NCBI GenBank assembly: GCA_046352935.1
Contig: JAXMGR010000014.1
Location: 1 to 64,000, forward strand
Reading direction: 5' to 3'
DNA length: 64,000 nt
Origin: CAYWMY01 sp046352935
GTDB taxonomy: Bacteria; Pseudomonadota; Gammaproteobacteria; Steroidobacterales; Steroidobacteraceae
Shown here: positions 8,401 through 15,709 of the stretch, piece by piece
How the letters are laid out: each line of letters begins with the position of its first letter
Position numbering within the stretch: position 1 is the stretch's first letter
The notes under the pieces: generated by a model
Told to the model about the DNA's origin: nothing
Database searches by the model: none
What the model saw: only the letters and a program-made list of their open reading frames with translations
Made by a program: the position numbers and the translations under genes

Positions 8401-10731
8401 ATGCACGCATTCGGTTCGCCGGGGATCCCGCCCACCTGGACCAGCAGCGCGAAGGATCTGGTGGGTGGCACGCTCGGACCTGCGCGTCTCTGGTTCAGCT
8501 GCGGCTACGGCATCCTGAACGAGGTCTACTACCCGCGCGTCGACATCCCGCAGATCCGCGACCTGGGATTCATCGTCGGCGACGGCGCGGGATTCTGGGT
8601 CGAGGTGAAGCGGCTGCAGTCCTACCGCGTGTCGCAGCCGCAGCCGGGCATTCCCGCGCTCGAGATCGTGCACAGCCATCCGCGCTTCGAGCTTCGCCTG
8701 CGCATCGCGCCGGATCCGCGGCGCGAGGTACTGCTCATCGACGTCGCGTTGAGCGGCGGTGCGGACCTGCGTCCCCATGCCCTGCTTGCGCCGCACCTCG
8801 GCGGCACAGGCGCGGGCAACCGCGCCGCGGTCGGTGCCCACGCGGGTCGCAAGCTGCTGTGGGCGGAGCAGGGGCCGTTCGCGCTCGCGCTCGCCGCGGC
8901 GACCCCGGACCAGGCGGATGCGTGGGGCGCGGCGAGCGCGGGCTATGTCGGCCATAGCGATGGCTGGCAGGACTTCGCGCACAACGGTGCGCTGGCGTGG
9001 CAGTTCGACGCAGCGGGTCCTGGCAACGTCGCGCTGATCGGGGCGCTGCCGCAGCGGGCCACGCTGGCCCTCGGGTTCGGCACGAGCCGCGAGTCGGCGG
9101 CGACACTTGCGCTGTCGGCACTGGCGCAGTCGTTCGACGATGTGTGGGCGCACCACGTGCAGGTATGGCGCGAGTGGCACGCGGCACTGCGCGCGCCACA
9201 GGGCCTGCCGGAGGCAGTGCAGCGGCAACTCGCCGTCTCGGCCATGGTGTTGCGCGTTCACCAGGACAAGACCTATCCGGGCGCGATGGTCGCGAGCCTC
9301 AGCATCCCCTGGGGCAGTGCGCGCGATGATGTCGGCGGCTACCACCTGGTCTGGCCGCGCGATCTGGTGGAGTGCGCTGGCGGCCTGCTGGCGCTGGGTG
9401 CGATCGAGGAGGCGCGCGACATCCTGCGCTATCTCATCGCGACCCAGCACGCGGAGGGACACTGGTCGCAGAACCAATGGCTCGGCGGCAAGGCCTACTG
9501 GCAGGGTGTGCAGCTCGACGAGGCCGCCTTCCCGGTGCTGCTGGCCGCGGCGCTCGCGGAGCGCGGCGCGCTCGCCGGCATCGAGGTGGGCGCGATGACG
9601 CAGCGGGCGCTCGGCTTCATCGCGTGCAACGGCCCGGCCACGCCGCAGGATCGTTGGGAGGAGGACGCGGGACTCAACGCATTCACGCTCGGCACTTGCG
9701 TCGCAGCGCTGGTCTGTGGTGCACGCTTCGTGGACGAGCCAGCCCGGGGCCTGGCGCTGCGGCTCGCGGACGACTGGAACGCTCGCATCGAGGACTGGAC
9801 CAGCGTGCGTGACACGGCCTTCGGGAACGCCCAGGGCGTGGCGGCCTACTACATCCGCATCGCTCCGCCGGGCGACGGCGTCATCGACGAGGAGCTGCGG
9901 CGCATCCTGCCGATCAAGAACCGCGCCTGCGATCCCAGCATTCCCGCGAGCGAGCAGATCGCCACGGATTTCCTGCAACTGGTACGGCTCGGCCTGCGCG
10001 ATGCACGCGATCCGCTGATGATCGATACCGTCAGGCTCGTCGACCGGCAACTGCGCGTGCAGACCCCGTCGGGTCCCGCCTGGCACCGCTACACGGGGGA
10101 TGGTTACGGTGAGCCGGCCGATGGCAGTTCTTTCAGTGGCGTCGGCATCGGGCGCGCCTGGCCGCTGCTCACCGGCGAGCGTGGGCACTACGAACTCGCC
10201 GCGGGGCGCGACCCGCTGCCGTACCTCGAGGCGATGAGCGCCATGACGGGGCGCTGCGGCCTGATCCCCGAGCAGGTCTGGGACACGGATCCGATCGCGG
10301 AACGGCAGCTCGTGCCGGGCAAGCCGTCCGGCTCGGCGATGCCCCTGGTGTGGGCGCACGCCGAATTCATCAAGCTCGTCGCCAGCCGGTCACAGGGCTA
10401 CCCGACCGATCGACCGCAGGCCGTGTGGGAGCGCTACGGCGGGAAGCGGCCCCGGCCGGCCGGCGCGCTGTGGATGCCGCGTTTTCCGGTGACGGCGATC
10501 ACGGCCGGACAGGCGCTGACCCTGTGCCTGGGTGCGGCGGCGCGCGTGCGGTTCGGCCTCGACGGCTGGCAGGGCATCGCCGAGGCGACGACAGTGCCGG
10601 GCGGCCTGGGCCTGCACGTCGTGGATCTGCCCACAGCGGCGCTGCGTACCGGGCAGCGGGTCGACTTCGCGCTGTACTGGGTGGACGCCGCGGCGTGGGA
10701 CGCCCGCGACTACGCCGTGCAGGTGCGCTGA
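8401..10731 (+). CDS. Glycoside hydrolase family 15 glucoamylase (glucan 1,4-alpha-glucosidase)
   Basis: A 776-residue bacterial GH15 enzyme that releases glucose from the non-reducing ends of alpha-glucans. The N-terminal beta-sandwich has the hallmark SPGIPPTWTSSAKDLVGGTL and NEVYYPRVDIPQIRDLGFIV. The catalytic (alpha/alpha)6 barrel carries YHLVWPRDLVE, the general-acid glutamate in QDRWEEDAGLNAF, and the general-base glutamate in GLIPEQVWDTD. A C-terminal extension of about 130 residues looks like a small beta domain (MPRFPVTAITAGQALTLCLG). The ATG at 8401 has GAGGGA a few bases upstream. No signal peptide is evident, so a cytoplasmic or periplasm-independent role in glycogen or maltodextrin use is likely. 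It is followed after 22 nt by glucose-6-phosphate dehydrogenase, which suggests one operon feeding glucan carbon into the oxidative pentose phosphate or Entner-Doudoroff route. Confidence 0.95.
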   Translation: MHAFGSPGIPPTWTSSAKDLVGGTLGPARLWFSCGYGILNEVYYPRVDIPQIRDLGFIVGDGAGFWVEVKRLQSYRVSQPQPGIPALEIVHSHPRFELRLRIAPDPRREVLLIDVALSGGADLRPHALLAPHLGGTGAGNRAAVGAHAGRKLLWAEQGPFALALAAATPDQADAWGAASAGYVGHSDGWQDFAHNGALAWQFDAAGPGNVALIGALPQRATLALGFGTSRESAATLALSALAQSFDDVWAHHVQVWREWHAALRAPQGLPEAVQRQLAVSAMVLRVHQDKTYPGAMVASLSIPWGSARDDVGGYHLVWPRDLVECAGGLLALGAIEEARDILRYLIATQHAEGHWSQNQWLGGKAYWQGVQLDEAAFPVLLAAALAERGALAGIEVGAMTQRALGFIACNGPATPQDRWEEDAGLNAFTLGTCVAALVCGARFVDEPARGLALRLADDWNARIEDWTSVRDTAFGNAQGVAAYYIRIAPPGDGVIDEELRRILPIKNRACDPSIPASEQIATDFLQLVRLGLRDARDPLMIDTVRLVDRQLRVQTPSGPAWHRYTGDGYGEPADGSSFSGVGIGRAWPLLTGERGHYELAAGRDPLPYLEAMSAMTGRCGLIPEQVWDTDPIAERQLVPGKPSGSAMPLVWAHAEFIKLVASRSQGYPTDRPQAVWERYGGKRPRPAGALWMPRFPVTAITAGQALTLCLGAAARVRFGLDGWQGIAEATTVPGGLGLHVVDLPTAALRTGQRVDFALYWVDAAAWDARDYAVQVR

Positions 10732-10753
10732 GGACACACGAGGGACGCGACGC

Positions 10754-12142
10754 ATGAATCCCGGGACTTCGGATGCACTGGTGCTCTATGGCGCGAGCGG
10801 CGATCTGGCCTACAAGAAGATCTTCCCGGCGCTGCAGTCGCTGGTGCGCAAGGGACGTCTCGACGTACCCGTCATCGGTGTGGCACTCAGCGGCTGGTCT
10901 CTCGAGAAGCTGCAGGCGCGTGTGCGCGACAGCCTGCAGCGGCACGGGGCGGTGGACGCCGCGGCCTGCGCGAAACTGTGTGCGCAACTGCGCTACGTGG
11001 ACGGCGACTACGGCGAAGCGGCGACGTTCGGGCGCGTGGACGCGGTGCTGGCCGGCGCCGCGCGCCCGCTGCACTACCTCGCCATCCCGCCGAGCCTGTT
11101 TGCGACGGTGGTCGGCGGACTCCAGCGGCTCGGGAGCACGCCGGGCGCGCGGGTGGTCGTGGAGAAACCCTTCGGACGCGACCTGGCCTCGGCGCAGGCG
11201 CTCAACCGCACGCTGCATGCCGTTTTCCCCGAGAAAGCGATCTTCCGCATCGATCACTACCTCGGCAAGGAAGCCGTGCAGAACCTGCTGTTCTTCCGTT
11301 TTGCCAATTCGTTCCTCGAGCCGCTCTGGAACAGCCAGTACGTCCAGTGCGTTCAGATCACGATGGCGGAGAGTTTCGGGGTCGAGGGCCGCGGCCGCTT
11401 CTACGAGGAAGTCGGGGCGGTGCGCGACGTCGTGCAGAACCACCTGCTGCAGGTCGTGGCGAACCTCGCGATGGAGCCGCCGGTGGGTACCGATGCCGAA
11501 TCGCTCCGGGACGAGAAGGTGAAGGTGTTCAAGGCGATTCGCACGCTCACCGGCCGGAGCCTGGTGCGCGGCCAGTACTGCGGCTATCGCGAGGAACCCG
11601 GAGTGGCGGCCGACTCGCAGGTGGAGACCTATGCGGCGATGCAGATCCACCTGGATTCCTGGCGCTGGAGCGGCACGCCCTTCTTCATACGTGCTGGCAA
11701 GCGCCTCGCCGGGACCGCCACCGAGGTCCTGGTCGAGCTGCGGCGCCCGCCCGCCGACGTCTTTCGCACATCGCTGCCCGAGCACGGCAACTATGTGCGG
11801 TTCCGGCTGGGACCGGACCAGGTGTCCATCGGGATCGGGGCATTGTCGAAGAAGCCGGGCAGTGCGATGGCTGGCGAGGAGATCGAGCTCTACGTGTGCA
11901 ATGCGCGCGATGACGAGGCCGGCGCCTACGAGCGGCTCATCGGCGATGCGCTCGAGGGCGATAATGCGCTGTTCGCCCGCCAGGACGCGGTCGAGGAAGC
12001 CTGGCGCGTCGTCGATCCGATCCTGAAGAGCCCGAAGCCGACGTTCGTGTACCAGGGCGGCAGCTGGGGACCGGCCGAGGCGAATGGCATGGTCGAAGCC
12101 CTGGGCGGCTGGCGAGCGCCGGCCAGCGTACTGGCAGGATGA
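10754..12142 (+). CDS. zwf: Glucose-6-phosphate 1-dehydrogenase
   Basis: A 462-residue enzyme oxidising glucose-6-phosphate to 6-phosphogluconolactone with NAD(P). The Rossmann motif is VLYGASGDLAYKKIFPAL at residues 8-25, the strand VVVEKPFGRDL is present, and the substrate-binding and catalytic block RIDHYLGKEAVQN lies near residue 165. Downstream, GVEGRGRFYEEVGAVRDVVQNHLLQ and the C-terminal AYERLIGDALEGD are conserved. The frame is open upstream into the preceding gene, but the family starts at the ATG at 10754. It is 22 nt after the GH15 gene. It has the usual domain order but is slightly shorter than E. coli Zwf (491). No edd/eda or gnd gene is nearby. Confidence 0.97.
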   Translation: MNPGTSDALVLYGASGDLAYKKIFPALQSLVRKGRLDVPVIGVALSGWSLEKLQARVRDSLQRHGAVDAAACAKLCAQLRYVDGDYGEAATFGRVDAVLAGAARPLHYLAIPPSLFATVVGGLQRLGSTPGARVVVEKPFGRDLASAQALNRTLHAVFPEKAIFRIDHYLGKEAVQNLLFFRFANSFLEPLWNSQYVQCVQITMAESFGVEGRGRFYEEVGAVRDVVQNHLLQVVANLAMEPPVGTDAESLRDEKVKVFKAIRTLTGRSLVRGQYCGYREEPGVAADSQVETYAAMQIHLDSWRWSGTPFFIRAGKRLAGTATEVLVELRRPPADVFRTSLPEHGNYVRFRLGPDQVSIGIGALSKKPGSAMAGEEIELYVCNARDDEAGAYERLIGDALEGDNALFARQDAVEEAWRVVDPILKSPKPTFVYQGGSWGPAEANGMVEALGGWRAPASVLAG

Positions 12143-12660
12143 ATCGTGGGCGTGGTACTGACCGCGACCAGACGCGAAGCCATCGAGGCGAACCTCGTTC
12201 CGCGGGGGCGGCGCACTGCCCGCAGCTCGAAAGCGGGCGCATGAGGGGGATCACGCTCGGGCGCGAGGTCGGACGCGGGCTGCTGTACGAGGTGGAATCG
12301 CGCACGCACCTCGACGTGCTGCTCACCTCCGGCCGCTCGCCGAAGGACCGCATGAAGGCAAGGTCCGGTGCGACGGCGCGTATCGGATGCCGCAGTGCGC
12401 GATCAACGGTATGCGGTATCGATGCGCGCACTCGGGTGAGGGGATCCGTTGCCGGCAGGTCGCATCCGACACCTCCGGGGTCATCTTCCCACCTGACAGC
12501 GGTGTCCGGAATGTCGGGGGTAACTCCAGGGTGCTGCAGTTCACCGTACTGCCGTACGGTGGTCTGCCGCGATGGGTTCGGTGATTCCGCATTGATGCCG
12601 TGCGCATGCGATGGCATCTTTGGAGGACAGCGCGATGCGCGACACGATGAGGGTGCGATC
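12143..12660. other. Intergenic gap without a recognisable gene
   Basis: About 520 nt between the glucose-6-phosphate dehydrogenase and cytochrome b561 genes. A GTG-started 32-codon frame at 12146-12244 directly follows zwf but matches nothing I know. The b561 frame is open back to 12139; its extra 174 codons are low-complexity arginine/serine-rich and look non-coding. A loose inverted pair (GACACC at 12468, GGTGTC at 12501) is probably chance. The stretch could hold the b561 promoter or the remains of a decayed gene. Confidence 0.45.
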
Positions 12661-13194
12661 ATGACCGACCGCTACGGAAAGCTGACGATCGCACTGCACT
12701 GGTTCATGCTGCTGCTGCTCGGCGCGGTGTATGCGTGCATCGAACTTCGCGAGCTGTACCCGCGTGGCAGCGACCCGCGCAATCTGCTGAAGACCTGGCA
12801 CTTCATGCTGGGCCTGTCGGTGTTCGTGCTGGTCTGGGTGCGTATCGCGGCGCGACTGGCGGGTGGTACGCCGCCGATCACGCCGCCACCCGCCGCGCTG
12901 CAGGCGCTGGCCGGCCGGATCGTACACCTCGCACTGTACGCGCTGATGATCGCGATGCCGCTCGGTGGCTGGCTGATCCTGAGCGCCGAGGGCGACGCCG
13001 TGCCGTTCTTCGGCCTGACTCTGCCGCCGCTGGTGGGCCCGGACAAGGACCTCGCCGAGCTGGTCGAAGAGATCCACGCAACAGCCGGCACGGTCGGCTA
13101 CTGGCTGATCGGCCTGCACGCCGCAGCGGCGCTGTTCCACCACTACGTGCTGCGCGACGACACGCTGCGCCGGATGCTGAGGTTCTCCAGGTGA
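12661..13194 (+). CDS. Cytochrome b561
   Basis: A 177-residue di-heme membrane cytochrome of the prokaryotic b561 family, which passes electrons between quinol and soluble partners in the inner membrane. The start MTDRYGKLTIALHWFMLLLLG has the conserved HW in helix 1. KTWHFMLGLSVFVLVWVRIAARLAGG gives helix 2 with a heme histidine and the RIAARL motif. IVHLALYALMIAMPLGGWLILSAEG gives helix 3, and EEIHATAGTVGYWLIGLHAAAALFHHYVLRDDTLRRML gives helix 4 with the remaining histidines. Four membrane helices and the length fit the family. The ATG at 12661 was chosen because the protein begins at the family N-terminus there. It stands alone, with no fused YceI or catalase partner next to it. Confidence 0.94.
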   Translation: MTDRYGKLTIALHWFMLLLLGAVYACIELRELYPRGSDPRNLLKTWHFMLGLSVFVLVWVRIAARLAGGTPPITPPPAALQALAGRIVHLALYALMIAMPLGGWLILSAEGDAVPFFGLTLPPLVGPDKDLAELVEEIHATAGTVGYWLIGLHAAAALFHHYVLRDDTLRRMLRFSR

Positions 13195-13406
13195 GCGCTG
13201 CAGACCACCCGACCTGATTGCCCGGCGGGTCGACGACCCTCGCCGCGGTGGCGGCCGCAGCCGAGGACTAGCTCCTCATTACGATGCGCAGCCGTATGGC
13301 GGCACAGGCTCGACAGCCGCGGCTCGACGAGGGCAACATTCCCCGCGCACTCATTGTCCGAGTGACCACAGGTATCGATCTCTGGTCAGCGCCCCGGTGA
13401 CCGACC

Positions 13407-15608
13407 ATGCGCACGACGCTCTGCCGCCCCGCGCTCCACCGCCTGGCGATGCCGGCCATGCTCGTGATCGCAGCCGCCGTGGCCGCCGCCGCCCCCGTTC
13501 CTGCCGCGCCGGAGTCTGCCGTGACCGAAGATCCCTTCCTGTGGCTCGAAGACGTGGAGGGCGAGCGCGCGCTCGCGTGGGCGCGCGAGCAGAACGCGCG
13601 AACGCTGGGCGAGCTGCAGGGGGATGCGCGGTTCGCGCACTTCGAGACTGAGGCGCGGAACATCCTCGAGGCGCGGGACCGCATCGCGGACCCGGTGCCG
13701 ATGGGCGGGAAGATCTACAACTTCTGGCAGGACGACGTGCAGGTACGTGGCCTGCTGCGCCGGACGGACTGGGCGAGCTACCTCGCCGGCACCCCGAACT
13801 GGGAGACCGTGCTCGACGTCGACGCGCTCGCCGCGAAGGACGGCAAGCCGTGGGTCACGGGCATGCCGGACTGCCTCGCGCCGGAGTATCAGCGCTGCCT
13901 CGTCAGGCTCTCGGATGGCGGCAGGGATGCGGCGATCGTCCGCGAGTTCGACGTCGAGGCAAAGGTCTTCGTCGACGGCGGCTTCGAACTGCCGGAGGCG
14001 AAGAGCGGCCTCGTCTGGGCGGACCACGACACGCTGCTGGTCTCGACGGACTGGGGCGGGGGCACGCTGACGACGTCGGGCTATCCGTACGTCGTGAAGC
14101 GCTGGAAGCGGGGGCAGCCGCTCGCGCAGGCGCAGGAGCTGTTCCGCGGCATCGACAGCGACGTCGGCGTGTTCCCGGTCAGCTTCCGTGATCGCGACGG
14201 CTCGGAGCTGCTGCTGGTGCAGCGTGCGGAAACCTTCTTCGAGTCGTCGTTCCACGTCGTCGACGGGAACAGGCTCCTACAACTGCCGTTGCCGCGACGG
14301 GCGGAGGTGATCGACTACTGGGCGGGGCAGGTCATCGTCTCGCTGCAGGAGGACTGGAGCGTCGGCGGCCATACGTACGCGAGCGGCAGCGTCGTCTCGT
14401 TCCCGCTCGCGACGTTGCTGGCGTCGGGCGCGATGGATGCGCAGACGCTGTACGCGCCGGGCCTGCGCGAGGCGTTCCAGGGCTTCCGCGGCTCGAAGTC
14501 GGTCGCCTGGGTGCTCGTCTCCGAGAACGTCGTGACGCGTGCGTATCGTTACGCGTTCGAGCGTGGCGCGTGGCGGCGGCTCGACGCCGTGGATCTTCCA
14601 GCCGGCAGCCAGGTTTCGTTGGGCGCGATCCGCGAGGACGACGACCGCGCGTTCCTGTACGCGGAAGGCTTCGTCACGCCGCGCAGCCTCTATGTCGCCG
14701 GGCGCGAGGGCGCGCCGCGCAAGATCGACGAGATGCCCGCGCGCTTCGATGCGAGCCGCACCGTCGTCGAGCAGTACGAGGCGAAGTCGAAGGACGGCGC
14801 GAAGGTGCCGTACTTCGTCGTGCGGCCGAAGGACATGGAGTTCGATGGCTCGGCGCCGACCCTGCTCTACGCCTACGGCGGCTTCCAGGTATCCATGACA
14901 CCAGCGTATTCCGGCACGCTCGGCAGGCTCTGGCTCGAGGACGGCGGCGTGTATGCGCTCGCGAACATCCGCGGCGGCGGCGAGTTCGGTCCGGCGTGGC
15001 ACCAGGCGGGCCTGAAGACGAAGCGCCAGACGATCTACGACGACTTCGCGGCTGTCGCCCTGGACATGATCGCGCGGAAGATCACGAGCCCGCGGCGGCT
15101 CGGCATCCAGGGCGGCTCGAACGGCGGCCTGCTGATGGGCGTGGCGCTGACGCAGTGGCCGGAGCTGTGGAACGCGGTCGTCGTGCAGGTGCCGCTGCTC
15201 GACATGCTGCGCTTCGACAGACTGCTCGCGGGCGCGTCGTGGGTCGACGAGTACGGATCGCCGTCGGTGCCGGAGGAGCGCGCGTTCCTGGAGAAGATCT
15301 CGCCGTACCGGAACCTGAGAGCCGGCGTGAAGTATCCGCCCCCGTTCTTCGTGACATCGACGAAGGACGACCGCGTGCACCCGGGCCATGCGCGGAAGAT
15401 GGCCGCCAGGATGCAGTCGCTGGGCCTGCCGTTCTACTACTACGAGAACATCGACGGCGGGCACGCCGCCGCGGCGGACCAGCGGGAGCGCGCGAAGCGC
15501 GTGGCGCTCGAGTTCACGTATCTGGCGCGGCGCTTGAAGGACCCGCTCGATCACCCGCCTGGGCCCGCGGGCGCTGCGGGCCGATCAGCTGCGGGTCGAT
15601 CCGAGTGA
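13407..15608 (+). CDS. Secreted prolyl oligopeptidase (peptidase family S9A)
   Basis: A 733-residue serine peptidase that cuts short proline-containing peptides. Residues 1-34 are a signal peptide (basic start, then an alanine/valine core ending near PVPAAP), so it is exported to the periplasm or beyond. The N-terminal clasp DPFLWLEDVEGERALAWAREQNART is diagnostic for S9A. The seven-bladed propeller occupies roughly residues 85-440. In the alpha/beta-hydrolase domain, GGFQVSMTPAYSG, NIRGGGEFGPAWHQAGL and the nucleophile motif QGGSNGGLLMG (Ser about 571) are intact. The catalytic Asp is in DDRVHPGHARKMAAR (about 652) and the His in DGGHAAAAD (about 686). The last 20 residues are a Gly/Ala/Pro-rich tail. 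It converges with the large exported protein gene on the other strand. Confidence 0.96.
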   Translation: MRTTLCRPALHRLAMPAMLVIAAAVAAAAPVPAAPESAVTEDPFLWLEDVEGERALAWAREQNARTLGELQGDARFAHFETEARNILEARDRIADPVPMGGKIYNFWQDDVQVRGLLRRTDWASYLAGTPNWETVLDVDALAAKDGKPWVTGMPDCLAPEYQRCLVRLSDGGRDAAIVREFDVEAKVFVDGGFELPEAKSGLVWADHDTLLVSTDWGGGTLTTSGYPYVVKRWKRGQPLAQAQELFRGIDSDVGVFPVSFRDRDGSELLLVQRAETFFESSFHVVDGNRLLQLPLPRRAEVIDYWAGQVIVSLQEDWSVGGHTYASGSVVSFPLATLLASGAMDAQTLYAPGLREAFQGFRGSKSVAWVLVSENVVTRAYRYAFERGAWRRLDAVDLPAGSQVSLGAIREDDDRAFLYAEGFVTPRSLYVAGREGAPRKIDEMPARFDASRTVVEQYEAKSKDGAKVPYFVVRPKDMEFDGSAPTLLYAYGGFQVSMTPAYSGTLGRLWLEDGGVYALANIRGGGEFGPAWHQAGLKTKRQTIYDDFAAVALDMIARKITSPRRLGIQGGSNGGLLMGVALTQWPELWNAVVVQVPLLDMLRFDRLLAGASWVDEYGSPSVPEERAFLEKISPYRNLRAGVKYPPPFFVTSTKDDRVHPGHARKMAARMQSLGLPFYYYENIDGGHAAAADQRERAKRVALEFTYLARRLKDPLDHPPGPAGAAGRSAAGRSE

Positions 15609-15709
15609 GACGCCCATGGTTCTCGGGGATGGGGGTCGAGAGATCTTCTGCGGTGGTTGCGCGCGAGGTTCCTGCCTCCGGGTCGCGCGGCCCGATGCCT
15701 TGACGGCAA

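Noticed and set aside
12139..13194. Cytochrome b561 gene starting at 12139 instead of 12661
   Set aside because: The family begins at MTDRYGKL at 12661; the upstream 174 codons are low-complexity and unlike any b561 protein.
13195..13260. GC-rich imperfect hairpin after cytochrome b561 as a terminator
   Set aside because: The stem around CGGCGGGTCGACGACCC has a bulge and is not followed by a T-run, so a terminator is not supported.
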